From assembly GCA_037045435.1 (NCBI GenBank), contig JBAOID010000015.1:1-19044 (forward strand): 19,044 nucleotides of DNA. The letters run 5' to 3'. The translations under genes were made by a program, and so were the position numbers. Of this stretch, positions 1-8,420 are shown piece after piece; within the stretch, counting starts at the first letter, position 1; the number at the start of each line of letters is the position of its first letter. A model generated the notes under the pieces. That model had not been told where the DNA came from. It worked only from the letters and a program-made list of their open reading frames with translations, and searched no databases. The DNA comes from CBDUEF01 sp018063485 (GTDB lineage: Bacteria; Pseudomonadota; Alphaproteobacteria; Rhodobacterales; Rhodobacteraceae).

Positions 1-34
1 TGTTTTGCCCTGTTCCTTCGTTCGGTTGCATATG

Positions 35-656
35 CTAATCAGCCGCAAAGGCCAGATCCTCGGTCAGCGCCCGCCCGATCTGCTCAAACCCACCCATCTC
101 ATCATAAAGCCCGGCACGAAAGGCGAAATTGCCAAAGAACACCCCGAGGGCAGACCGGTCGCCGCCAACAGGTTCGCCACCCCCGCATAATGGGCGGCAT
201 CACAGCTTTGCCATAAAGCCACGGGTCCGTTGAGAGGCCGAAAGCCCACCGGCCCCGCCATGGCATCCACCTCTCCTGCCAGCACCGGGCCTGCCATGCG
301 GGCGATCCAACCGTCCGGCAGGGTGGAATTCGCATCCAGCGTCAGGATCACCGGCGCGCGCGCGCCCCGAAATCCGATATCAAGTGCCCTTTGCCGCGTG
401 GTCAGGCCGCTACCCCGGTCAGGTGGCAGAGCGGGCGCGTGCAACACGCGCAAACCCGCAAGCCCCGCCTGCGCCGCCTCCATCAGCGTGCCATCGGTGC
501 TGCACACGGTCAGTCAACCAGGATCACCTCGGCACGCCCTGTCGCAACCCAAGGGTCAGCCCGCAGCGCAGCCAAAGTCGCGCGGATCTGCCCCGCCTCG
601 TTATGGGTGGTGATCACGACACTGGCGTCAGGGGCGATTCGTTCGCCTGGGCGCAC
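35..656 (-). CDS. Family 2 glycosyltransferase (frameshifted, C-terminus short)
   Basis: A GT-A fold glycosyltransferase, expected to transfer a sugar from a nucleotide donor, probably to the glycolipid made by the neighbouring genes. Reading across frames shows the N-terminal strand VVITHNEAGQIRATL, then STDGT, the donor/metal region LTLDANS, and near the end the LTEDLAF catalytic-base motif. The frame breaks near 505-515 (before STDGT) and near 141-145, where one G is missing from a G-run; after that the frame resumes as VFFGNFAFRAGLYDEMGGF. The start is placed at GTG 656-654, seven bases after the upstream gene's stop and preceded by an in-frame stop. The protein ends (TAG 37-35) only five residues after LTEDLAF, whereas relatives usually continue with a membrane-associated C-terminus. 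Either a further error or a real truncation lies at the window edge. The acceptor is unknown. Confidence 0.75.
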
Positions 657-662
657 GCCGGA

Positions 663-1877
663 TCATCCATTACGCGCGCCCTCCATCAACCCCAGTATCA
701 CTGTGGCGATTGCCGCACTCGCCCCCGGCCCGCCCATCCGTGCCCGCCCTTCGGCCCGCATCATGGCTTCCATTCGGGATCGCCCAGCAGGGCATCAAGC
801 GCAGGGGTAAGATCGGTCTCGATCCGCGAAACCTCAATTGCGGCAGGGCCATCAGAGGCCCGCTTCATCCGCATATAGGACACCCCCTGATTGCCTCGCC
901 CCGGCACCACGATCAGCGGCAGGCCGTGGCCCATCGCCTCTAAGATCACAGTTCCGCCATCCCGATGGCGAATTCGGCAGCCATGAGCATTTCGGGGAAT
1001 ACATCGCGCGCCAAAATCGCCCGCCCTCCGGCGAAATGGGAAAGATCAAGCCATCGCGCCTCGGCAACCGGCAAGCCCGACGCCCGCCAACCGCCAAGCC
1101 GCCCCGCTGACGCCTCATGGTTAATCGCTGCAAGGTCCACCGCCCGGTGTAGAGCGGAACAACGCCACAAACCGCCCCTCGGCCGCGCCCTGCACGGCCA
1201 TCAACAGCGCCATCGCATTCGCCGTGGCATCGCCGCGCGGAATCCGGGCAGCATCAACAGGCCGAGCCGCCCCTGCTCGCGAAACTGCCCCGGTTCGCAA
1301 AACCACCCGGCGGCGGTGGTCAGCCCGTCCATCATCGGGTTGCCGACAGCCTGGTTGGCCACCCCCGCCGCCCTCAGCCGATCCGCCGTCAGTGCATCAC
1401 GGGGAAAAACTGCATGCGCGCCCGCCGCATCAACCAGCGTTCGGGCGCGGTAAGCCATTACGACCATCATAATGGGCCATTTTGGCGCAGGAAACAAAAG
1501 CCGTGGGCGTGCGCGCCAGATGCGTGGCCAGCAGCGGCACCACATCGCCCACGGCCACCAAAAGCCGGTACTGCCCCCTCAGGGCACGGGCAAAACGCGC
1601 CTGCGCGCGGTGTGTCCCGATCCAGCCCGCCCGCAGGTCAGCGCAAGAACGGCCGCAGCCCAAGCGTGCCAGCAAAACCTTTCCCGAGGGCAACAGGTTC
1701 GGCCGGGCCCGAGACCCGCGTGATCCCGCGCGCCTCATCGGCGGCCCCGTGCCCCACCATGGCCCATCCGGCCATCTGAGCGCGCGGCAGGCCCTGCGCT
1801 TGCAATGCGTCGATCAGACGGCCTGCGATGGCATCCTCGCCGTGACCATTCGACAAGAACAACACGGCCTTCGTCAT
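663..1877 (-). CDS. Lipid-A-disaccharide synthase-related glycosyltransferase (frameshifted)
   Basis: Resembles the LpxB-related family (TIGR03492 type), GT-B fold proteins distantly like LpxB/MurG and expected to act on a lipid-linked or nucleotide sugar at the inner membrane. The start ATG 1877-1875 gives MTKAVLFLSNGHGEDAIAGR, whose SNGHGED is a family hallmark. The middle carries AVGDVVPLLA and TPTAFVSCAKMAHYDG, and the C-terminal half GMAGTVILEAMGHGLPLIVV followed by PGRGNQ, the expected donor-binding segment. The reconstructed span is about 405 codons, the usual family length. Continuity needs at least six frame corrections, near 1640-1740, 1490, 1260, 1160, 950 (one G missing in GMAGT) and 765 (one A missing before AMMRAEGRARM). 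It ends in GARNG at TGA 665-663. It starts 17 bases after the deacetylase stop and lies 7 bases before the GT2 start. It is not a canonical LpxB, and its substrate is unknown. Confidence 0.72.
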
Positions 1878-1894
1878 GCCCACCCCCGCAACAG

Positions 1895-2621
1895 TCAGCC
1901 GGCCAGCCCATGCGCCCGCCAGCCGTTCGCCTCCAATGCCGCCACCACCGCGCGAATGTGGCGCAGGCTGGCCGGGCGGTCCAGATCGTCGGGATGCAGC
2001 ACCAGCCGCAAGGCGCCTGCCGGCCGGACAGGTGCTTGCGGATGGCGCCGCGCCGCCGCAGATGGCCAAGTGCCAGCGGCAAGGCGCGTGCGCCTTCGTC
2101 AAAGTTCAGCGCGGGAATCGGCAGGGCGGCACCCTGCGTCCGTTCCAGCCGGCTCCCCAGCATCCATCCGGCAAAACCACGCGCTCGCAACAACCCTGCG
2201 AGCGAAGCCGACTGCTGCCAGCGCCAGGGCGCACAAAACCACAGCGGCACCCGCCCGGTGGCGGCAGTCGGCAGGGCGCGGCCCATATCCAGCCTGCGCG
2301 CGGCCTCGGGCTCTGACAGACGCAGTGAAACTCGGATCGGTTGTCATGGCCATAAACCACCCAGTTGAACCAGTCCGGCCCAAGGCTGTGGGTCAACCCG
2401 TGCAGCACGATGTCGCCCTCAAGTCCCCGCAATCTTTCACAAAACCCAGGATGCGCCGTGAGCGGTGCGCGACCCTGCCAGTCAGGCACGACCGACCAGG
2501 CGACCACGCGCCGCGCGTCGTGCGGCAGCAGTGCCAGCAGCGGATCAATCCGCGCCGCCATGCCGGGATGCAGATCGTGGATTTCAGGCAGATACACCCG
2601 GTCGGGCAAGGTGGTTACCAT
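1895..2621 (-). CDS. DUF2334-type polysaccharide deacetylase (frameshifted)
   Basis: A NodB-like/DUF2334 deacetylase, expected to remove an N- or O-acetyl group from a sugar using a metal ion. EIHDLHPG near residue 13 supplies the Asp/His metal motif, DIVLHGLTHS near residue 90 the second histidine motif, and the C-terminus reads LRLVLHPDDLDRPASLRHIR, typical of the family's last strand. The start ATG 2621-2619 overlaps the upstream LptG-type gene's TAA (2617-2615), which implies translational coupling. The frame changes near 2325 (resuming as LRLSEPEAARRLDMGRA) and near 2020-2035. The reconstructed protein is about 240 residues and ends at TGA 1897-1895. Placed between lipid-export permeases and glycosyltransferases, it may deacetylate the GlcNAc-type sugar of the same glycolipid; that role is inferred. 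Confidence 0.7.
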
Positions 2622-3655
2622 CGCCACCACCCCTGCCACAAGAACAGGCCGGCAAGGCACAGGCCCGGTACAACCATGACAGCCACCTCGGGGGCGATCA
2701 CCGCATGCAAGGCCATCGTTTCGATCAAAGTTGACACAGTGTAGACGGCGAAGGCAAGACCCAGAACGGCAACCGCAGCCCCTCCCCAACGGCCCTTTGG
2801 CAGCGGATGCAGCGCCACCGCCCCAGCCAGAGCCGCAAGAAGTCCAAGTTGTATTGGCAACATCCACATCTCCAGCCATTGCAGCCGGTATCCCTGCCCC
2901 GCCGCGCCCACCGCTTTGGTATAGGCGATGGCGCGGGGCAGCGCAAAGAGCGGTACCGCAAGCCGGCTGGCGGGCCGCTCACCCAGCAGCGCGGGGTCGA
3001 TATCCAGCATCGGTGCGGCACCATCGGCAGAGGCATGCAGCACCGTCACCCCATCAAGCTGCCAGACCGCGCCCGTCCAGATCGCGTGATCGGCCCGGAA
3101 ACGCTGCACGAGGGCATGGCGCGCATCGGTGCGGATCACCGTCACCCCGCGCATGGCATCACCTTTCGGAGCCACTTTATCCGCCAGCAGAAAGATCGTG
3201 CCTTGCGGGCCATCAAGCACCAGCCGCTGCGCCGCATGCTCCTGCGGATGCGCTGCGACCGCTTCGATATGGGCATTGGCAGCGCTGGAAAGCTGGCTGC
3301 CCAGTGCCGTGTGCCCAAGTCCCACCAGCGCCCCGCTGACCAGCAACGGCACCAGCAGCCGCCACCCCGCCAACCCGGATTGAATCATCACCGCAATCTC
3401 GAACCTGGTCGAGGCGCGGTGCATCGCAACCGCTGCCGAGACAATGATCACATGGGGCAAAAGGTTCTGAAGCTCGGTCGGCAGGCGCAACACCGCCTCC
3501 CACACCAACCAATATGACCACTGCGCACCCGATTCAGCGGCCGTCCGTGCGACTTCGGCAAAGCGGAACAAGAACAGAACAGCCATCATTCCAACCAGCA
3601 GGGCCGCCACGGTCCGAAGATGTGCTTGTGCCAGATACCACGAAAGCCGCATCAT
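2615..3655 (-). CDS. lptG: LptG-type LPS/lipid export permease
   Basis: YjgP/YjgQ (LptF/LptG) family permease, 346 residues and intact. In the canonical system LptF and LptG form the inner-membrane part of the LptB2FG ABC exporter that extracts LPS into the periplasmic bridge. The protein begins MMRLSWYLAQAHLRTVAALL, with a membrane segment at about 12-30, two more before residue 125, a beta-rich periplasmic domain at about 125-250 (containing QRLVLDGPQGTIFLLAD), and three C-terminal membrane segments ending in FLWQGWWRW. The start ATG 3655-3653 overlaps the LptF stop in an ATGA arrangement. The gene sits in a glycolipid operon rather than beside lptD or a peptidase, so it may be a paralogue for a special lipid. 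The F-versus-G assignment rests on gene order and is less certain than the family. Confidence 0.8.
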   Translation of the reverse strand: MMRLSWYLAQAHLRTVAALLVGMMAVLFLFRFAEVARTAAESGAQWSYWLVWEAVLRLPTELQNLLPHVIIVSAAVAMHRASTRFEIAVMIQSGLAGWRLLVPLLVSGALVGLGHTALGSQLSSAANAHIEAVAAHPQEHAAQRLVLDGPQGTIFLLADKVAPKGDAMRGVTVIRTDARHALVQRFRADHAIWTGAVWQLDGVTVLHASADGAAPMLDIDPALLGERPASRLAVPLFALPRAIAYTKAVGAAGQGYRLQWLEMWMLPIQLGLLAALAGAVALHPLPKGRWGGAAVAVLGLAFAVYTVSTLIETMALHAVIAPEVAVMVVPGLCLAGLFLWQGWWRW

Positions 3656-4815
3656 GACACCCGACCTGACCGCAGCATTCGCGCAGGCCAATCGCGAAAC
3701 CTTGTGTCCAAAGGCGCTGTGCCCTGCGGCGCACGGGTCGCGGCGCGACTGGCCAGCAAGGCAAAACCCGCCGCTGCCAGAATCGGCAGTGCCCCGCAGG
3801 CCGCCAGCACCACCCCGCCATCGCCCGCACCCGACACCAGGGCGATGCCTGCAAGCCGCAACACCAGCCCAAAGCCAACCGCCGTCAGCAAGCGGCTCAT
3901 CCCCGCCTGCCGCAAACGCGATTCTGCGATGGGCCGCAGCACAAGCCAAAAGCCCAGCGCCAGAAAGGCTGGCACATAAAGCCAATCAGTCGCGCGCCGG
4001 GCCAGTTCGGCGCGGGCCTCTCGTGAGAGACTGTCCTTTTGCGCAAGGGAACCCAGAAGGCTGGCCGTGCCCAGCTCGCGCGGATGAAGGCCGCGCGGCG
4101 GGTCAGCAAAAAGTTCAAGCGCCGATAAGGTAAGCCGGCCAAAGGTGATGTGCAGCACTTCCCGCCCGACCGCGTCACGCTGCTCGGTGCTGCCGTCCAC
4201 CATCTCGATCACCGGCACCCCGCCAGCGCGCCCAAGTCGCGCTGCACGGGCAAGGGTCAGGCTTTCCCGGTCCGGATCGCGGCGGTCGAGCAAGAACAGC
4301 CCGTCCAACCAGCCATCAGCAGCCTCAGCCCCGCCACGCACGAAAAGGCCACTCTCCAACTGCCGCAACACACCATCAGTGGCAAAGGCACCAAGGGCAT
4401 CCATTTTCAGCGCGCCGACGACCCTTGACAGGCCGCGATTGGCAACGGGCTCCAGCCATATGCTCATAGCCAGAACCGCCACCGCCACGCCCGCGCCCAG
4501 CCAGAGCGCCGGGGCCACAAGAAACCACGGACTCGCCCCCGCCGCGCGAAGCACCGTGCTCTCCATCGCCTCGTCCAACCCGTCGAAGGTTTGCACCAGG
4601 GCCACCAGCATGGCGACAGGAAGGATCACCACGGCCACAGTAGGCAGCAACAGGGCGAACATTCGCACCATCAGCAGGGCCCCACCGCCACCGTCGACGA
4701 TTTCAACCACATGGATCATGATCTGCGTCGTCACCCCGATTACGCCAACCAACGCAAAGGCCAACGTCATACGCTGCGCCAGCCGCCGCAGGATCATCCG
4801 CTGTATCAGCGCCAT
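3652..4815 (-). CDS. lptF: LptF-type LPS/lipid export permease
   Basis: An intact 387-residue LptF/LptG-family membrane protein, expected to pair with the next gene and recruit an LptB-type ATPase encoded elsewhere. The start is MALIQRMILRRLAQRMTLAF. Membrane segments lie at about 15-35, 58-78 and 100-120. A periplasmic domain of about 150 residues follows, with ESTVLRAAGASPWF in the cytoplasmic coupling-helix position just before the third segment. Three C-terminal membrane segments begin near residue 290, where LPS exporters typically have YVPAFLALGFWL-like sequence. It is the first gene of the leftward operon, with no obvious strong Shine-Dalgarno before ATG 4815-4813. No lptA, lptC or lptB is seen in the window. 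The family call is strong, the subunit label is by position, and the cargo is unknown. Confidence 0.78.
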   Translation of the reverse strand: MALIQRMILRRLAQRMTLAFALVGVIGVTTQIMIHVVEIVDGGGGALLMVRMFALLLPTVAVVILPVAMLVALVQTFDGLDEAMESTVLRAAGASPWFLVAPALWLGAGVAVAVLAMSIWLEPVANRGLSRVVGALKMDALGAFATDGVLRQLESGLFVRGGAEAADGWLDGLFLLDRRDPDRESLTLARAARLGRAGGVPVIEMVDGSTEQRDAVGREVLHITFGRLTLSALELFADPPRGLHPRELGTASLLGSLAQKDSLSREARAELARRATDWLYVPAFLALGFWLVLRPIAESRLRQAGMSRLLTAVGFGLVLRLAGIALVSGAGDGGVVLAACGALPILAAAGFALLASRAATRAPQGTAPLDTRFRDWPARMLRSGRVS

Positions 4816-5155
4816 ATCATCTGCCCATCTGCCAAAGCTTCAGGGTGCCGTATTTCAGACCGCATCTGCAGCCCAAAAGGGACCGATATGTAGGGTCTGC
4901 CAAGCAAAGTCTTTCACCCGGTGATGCGCGCGCGGCAAGGCTCGGCCGCAGCGTCAGCTTAACAGTGATCTGCCCGGCCCGACAATCGGCCAGATCGCAC
5001 CGTTGCACAGAAAGGACATGCCCTGTCTTGTGAGGGGACTGTCGGCTCTGCTAAGGGTAACGGAATGGTGATCGGCATCTTTGCAAAATCGCGCCTTTTC
5101 AGCATGATCCATCCTGGCCGGTAATGCTCTGGTCAAGCATCTTATAGGACGAACC
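4816..5155. other. Divergent intergenic region between lptF and the dehydrogenase gene
   Basis: 340 bases with no convincing gene. Both operons of the glycolipid island start from here, so it should hold two outward promoters. On the plus strand TTGCAA (5081-5086), a 16-base spacer and CATGAT (5103-5108) form a weak sigma-70-like pair. On the minus strand I could not choose a promoter. A short minus-strand open frame within 4817-5008 has no recognisable features and was not called. Confidence 0.5.
5081..5108 (+). promoter_or_regulatory. Possible sigma-70 promoter for the gnnA/gnnB-like pair
   Basis: TTGCAA (4 of 6 to the -35 consensus) is separated by 16 bases from CATGAT (4 of 6 to the -10 consensus). 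It would start transcription near 5115, about 40 bases before the GTG start. It is a weak match, chosen mainly for its position. Confidence 0.3.
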
Positions 5156-6190
5156 GTGAAGATTGGTCTCATCGGCTGTGGTAATTGGGGCGGCAATCAT
5201 GCAAGGGCACTGGCAGGTCTGGGCGCGCTTGGTGCCGTCTGCGACACCGACAGGGCACGCGCTGCCAGGCTTGCCACGGAAACGGATAGCCGGTCGCTTA
5301 CCCTTGAGCAGATGCTGGAGGATCGCCTGATCGGCGGGGTGGTTCTGGCCCTGCCCGCGGCCTTCCACCCGCCTGTTGCACGACAGGCCATTGCGGCGGG
5401 CAAGCATGTGCTGGTGGAAAAACCCATGGCGCTTGACCGCATCACAGCGGCAGAGCTTGCCCAGTTGGCGCGCGCCAGCGGCGTTGTGGCGATGACGGGG
5501 CATGTGCTGCGTTTTCACCCCGCATTCGAGCGGCTGGAACAAATGATCGCCCAAGGGACGCTTGGCGCGCTCCGCCATATCGAGACGCAGCGTGTCGGTC
5601 TGGGGCGGTTCTTCGACGGGGTCGATGTACTGTGGGATGTGGCACCGCATGACCTGTCGCTTGTGCTGGCGCTGATGCAGAGGCCACCGCTACGGGTGCA
5701 TCTGGAATCCGCCGCAATCCTGACCAAGGGATTTGCCGATACGGCGCATCTGCACCTTGATTTTGACGGCGGGGTCAGCGCGCATTGCCATGTATCGCGC
5801 CTGTCGCCCGGTCGGCGCGAGCGCCGCCTGACGGCGATTTGCGATCATGGCACGCTTGTTTTCGACGACACCGAACCCTGGGGCCGCAAACTTTCGGTGC
5901 AGCATCACGTTTTGGATAGCGTGGCGGGCGCAGAGATCGTGGTGCAGGCAACAGACCCCGCATATCCTGATGTTGTCGAAACGGCACCGCTGCGGGCCGA
6001 ACTTGCGCATTTTCTGGCCTGCATCGCCTCGGGTGCCCGCCCGCGCGCGAGTTTTGACGAAGGCCTTGCTGTGATCGACATCCTTGACCGGATGACTGGC
6101 AGCACCGGTGCTGCCCCCGGCCGGCCTGCTGGCAACTTGCCCGAACGGGCGTCGGCTTTCCCCGATCAGACGCGGATCTTCGCCAGATGA
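5156..6190 (+). CDS. Gfo/Idh/MocA oxidoreductase, probable UDP-GlcNAc 3-dehydrogenase (GnnA-like)
   Basis: An intact 344-residue NAD(P)-dependent oxidoreductase. The Rossmann motif GCGNWGG begins at residue 7, the family EKP signature lies at 88-90 (VLVEKPMAL), LRFHP at 118-122, and the active-site motif DVAPHDLS at 161-168 with His165. The segment QRVGLGRFFDGVDVLWDVAP is typical of the subgroup that oxidises the sugar 3-hydroxyl of UDP-GlcNAc or its uronate (GnnA, WlbA/WbpB). The GTG start has AGGA at 5146-5149, six bases upstream. The stop overlaps the next ATG (ATGA at 6187-6190), so it is coupled to the aminotransferase; dehydrogenase plus aminotransferase is the GnnA/GnnB arrangement that makes UDP-2-acetamido-3-amino-dideoxyglucose. 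The nearby lpxA supports a lipid A-like use. The substrate is inferred, and a WlbA-like uronate substrate remains possible. Confidence 0.7.
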   Translation: MKIGLIGCGNWGGNHARALAGLGALGAVCDTDRARAARLATETDSRSLTLEQMLEDRLIGGVVLALPAAFHPPVARQAIAAGKHVLVEKPMALDRITAAELAQLARASGVVAMTGHVLRFHPAFERLEQMIAQGTLGALRHIETQRVGLGRFFDGVDVLWDVAPHDLSLVLALMQRPPLRVHLESAAILTKGFADTAHLHLDFDGGVSAHCHVSRLSPGRRERRLTAICDHGTLVFDDTEPWGRKLSVQHHVLDSVAGAEIVVQATDPAYPDVVETAPLRAELAHFLACIASGARPRASFDEGLAVIDILDRMTGSTGAAPGRPAGNLPERASAFPDQTRIFAR

Positions 6191-7307
6191 GTTTGCGGAT
6201 GATCGACCTCGCGCGCCAGCGCGCAGCACTTGAACCGGAGCTTTCAGCAGCCCTTCAGCGCGTGCTGGATCAAGGTGCTTTCATCGGGGGGCCGCAGGTC
6301 ACTGCCTTCGAAGCAGCACTTGGCGCGCGCGTCGGGGTGGACGCATGTGGTCGCCTGCGCCAACGGCACCGATGCGCTGGAGCTTTTGTTGTTGGCCGAA
6401 GGCATCGGGCCCGGAGATGCGGTGGTGGTGCCTGCGCTTACCTTCGTGGCCACCGCCGGGGCCGTGGCCCTGACCGGTGCCACGCCGGTCTTTGCCGATG
6501 TGGAGCCTGGAAACGGCACCCTTTGCCCAAATAGCGTGGCGGCGGCCCTTGGCGCGATTGCGGCGGATGGGGTGCTGCGGGCAAGGGCGGTGATCGCCGT
6601 TGACCTGTTCAGCATGCCCGCCGATGCGCAACGCCTTGGCGCGCTCTGCCGCGATGCGGGTCTGCTGCACTTCACCGATGCCGCCCATTCCATCGGCACC
6701 CGCATGGCCCAAGGAGCCTGCGGCTCCCTTTGTGACGGCGCGGCGACCAGCTTTTACCCCTCCAAGGGGCTTGGCTGCTATGGCGATGGCGGCGCGGTCA
6801 TGGTGCGTGACAGCGCGCGCGCCGCACGGCTGCGCAGCATCGCCAACCATGGCAACGCAAACGGGGTGGCCCATGCCGTGCGGGGCAAGAACTCACGCCT
6901 CGACACGCTTCAGGCCGCCGTGTTGTTGGAGAAACTGCGGCTGTTCGATGCGGAGATGGCCCGCCGGCACGAAATCTGCGCGCGCTACTGCCGCGAACTT
7001 TCCGCCGTGGCGCAAGTGCCCACCCCGCCCGAAGCCTGCGCCCCGGTGTGGAGCTATTTCGTGCTGCGCCACCCTCGGCGTGACGCGCTTCAGGCCCATC
7101 TGGCGTCGCGCGGTGTGCCCTCGGTCGCCTATTACCGCGTGCCCACCCATTTGACGCCCGCCTTTCAGGACTGCCCACGGGTGCCCGGCAACCTGCCCGT
7201 TACGATGGATTTCGCGCAAAGCCTGCTGTGCCTTGCCCGCGCATGCCTACCTGACAGATGACGACGTGACCGAGATCATCGCCGCAGTCTTGTCCTTCGG
7301 CGCCTGA
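6187..7307 (+). CDS. DegT/DnrJ/EryC1/StrS sugar aminotransferase, probable GnnB-like (two frameshifts)
   Basis: A PLP-dependent sugar-nucleotide aminotransferase, expected to convert the 3-keto sugar from the preceding dehydrogenase to a 3-amino sugar. The start MSLRMIDLARQRAALEPEL is followed by GAFIGGPQVTAFEAALGARV. One extra G near 6339-6340 shifts the frame, which resumes as THVVACANGTDALELLLLAE. The PLP-Asp region is LHFTDAAHSIGT, and the Schiff-base lysine sits in SFYPSKGLGCYGDGGA (Lys codon 6764-6766). A second shift near 7235 hides the true C-terminus, which reads AHAYLTDDDVTEIIAAVLSF and ends at TGA 7305-7307. The full length of about 373 residues is normal. Its start overlaps the dehydrogenase stop by four bases, and its end overlaps the convergent SDR gene by 32 bases. 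The family is certain; the exact amino sugar is inferred. Confidence 0.78.
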
Positions 7308-8250
7308 CCCCAGCCACCCCCACAAGCGCAAGCGCCGCCCCGGTATCGGGCATAACCACCGGCAAGCCATAGCGGGCAGGATTGACCGGATCGGCGTAGG
7401 ATTGGTCGGGATGGTCCATGCACCAGCGATCCCAGGGCGACAGGCGGATGCGCAGCACGAAGATCAGCGCCTCGGCAAGCCAGGGGCGCAAGGCGAGAAC
7501 CGGCCAGTGCCTGCGTCCCAGATGGCGGGCGGCGGCGGCAACGGTTTGGTCAAGCGACTGCACCGGGTTGCCAAGCAAGACCCGAAATCCGCCCGTTTCG
7601 GGATGCTCCAGAAGATGCCTGCAGACGGTGGCGATGTCAGCGGCGTGGATCATGTGAAACCACGCCGCTGCCGACAGAACTCGTAACAGCCCGATATAGG
7701 GCGCCCCCTGCCGCAACAGCCGCGCCAGATGCGACAGCGGCGGCTCACCCCTGGCTGGCCCCCCACCCACCACCAGTGTCGGAAACAGCCCCGTGATTCG
7801 CGCTCCTTGCCCGACACGCGCCTCCATCCCCGCCGTCAGTTCTGCCTTGGCACGGATGTAGGGCGTACCATGCGATACCGACTCGGGCAGGGCCGAACCA
7901 TCGCGGCGCAGCACGCTGGCCGTGGAAAAATAGATCACATGGCCACAACCCGACGCGATCAGCCGGTCGGCAAGGGCCAGATTGGCCGCACGGATCACCG
8001 CATCCGCATCCGGCCCCCAGGAGGTTGCCACCAGAATGGCGGCGTCAATGGTCGCGACAGCCTCCTGCCGCTCTGCCAGATCCCGCAGATCTCCGACGAT
8101 CACGCGCACGCCTGGATGAGCGGTGATTGCGGGTGGCAGCCGCGCCGGATCGCGCAGCGCCAGCACCAGCTCATACCCACCCGCCGCCAGCAGATCGGCC
8201 ACGATATAGCGCCCGACGCAACCCGTGGCCCCCGTGATCAGAACGCGCAT
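7276..8250 (-). CDS. NAD(P)-dependent extended SDR (epimerase/dehydratase family)
   Basis: An intact 324-residue extended short-chain dehydrogenase/reductase. It starts MRVLITGATGCVGRYIVADL with the GxxGxxG dinucleotide motif at 7-13, IVGDLRDLAE at about 51-60, catalytic Ser/Thr in YFSTASV (107-113) and YxxxK as Tyr131/Lys135 in YIRAK. The C-terminal domain would bind a nucleotide sugar or another substrate. The start ATG 8250-8248 was preferred over an upstream in-frame start because the protein begins exactly at the Rossmann strand. It lies opposite its neighbours, is divergent from lpxA, and overlaps the convergent aminotransferase gene at its 3' end. It may modify the sugar of the glycolipid; epimerase, reductase or dehydratase activity cannot be told apart from sequence alone. 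Confidence 0.75.
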   Translation of the reverse strand: MRVLITGATGCVGRYIVADLLAAGGYELVLALRDPARLPPAITAHPGVRVIVGDLRDLAERQEAVATIDAAILVATSWGPDADAVIRAANLALADRLIASGCGHVIYFSTASVLRRDGSALPESVSHGTPYIRAKAELTAGMEARVGQGARITGLFPTLVVGGGPARGEPPLSHLARLLRQGAPYIGLLRVLSAAAWFHMIHAADIATVCRHLLEHPETGGFRVLLGNPVQSLDQTVAAAARHLGRRHWPVLALRPWLAEALIFVLRIRLSPWDRWCMDHPDQSYADPVNPARYGLPVVMPDTGAALALVGVAGVRRRRTRLRR

Positions 8251-8294
8251 CTTCTGCCTTTCGCCCGCCACACTTGGCCTGCCCCGCAACCCTC

Positions 8295-8322
8295 TTGCAG
8301 CACGGGGCGTTACATGTAATCT
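8295..8322 (+). promoter_or_regulatory. Possible sigma-70 promoter for lpxA-lpxD
   Basis: TTGCAG (8295-8300), a 16-base spacer and TAATCT (8317-8322) resemble -35 and -10 elements. The predicted start point is at about 8328-8330, close to the first ATG of the small frame at 8328. It lies in the divergent gap between the SDR gene and lpxA. Confidence 0.35.
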
Positions 8323-8327
8323 CGCCC

Positions 8328-8420
8328 ATGATGGCACCTGACCATTCGCGTCCGCAAGTGCCCGGAGATCTGCCGATGCCGAAAAAGACACCCGCCCCGA
8401 ACGGGAAATTTGTCGCATGA
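8328..8420 (+). CDS. Possible 30-residue upstream small ORF
   Basis: A short frame beginning with two ATG codons (8328 and 8331) and ending at TGA 8418-8420, which overlaps the lpxA ATG (8417) in an ATGA arrangement. The peptide is MMAPDHSRPQVPGDLPMPKK and ten more residues. An internal ATG at 8376 has GGAG upstream. If the predicted promoter is right, the mRNA could be nearly leaderless and lpxA translation coupled to this frame. There is no family match and no membrane segment, so chance remains a fair explanation. Confidence 0.25.
   Translation: MMAPDHSRPQVPGDLPMPKKTPAPNGKFVA

Noticed and set aside
1482..2744. A 420-codon open frame on the plus strand
   Set aside because: It is Arg/Ala/Pro/Gln-rich with no domain, and lies antisense to the deacetylase and LpxB-related genes whose motifs are clear on the other strand. 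Long antisense frames are common in GC-rich DNA.
4145..4924. A 259-codon plus-strand frame opposite lptF
   Set aside because: Ser/Thr/Arg-rich and featureless, opposite an intact membrane protein gene.
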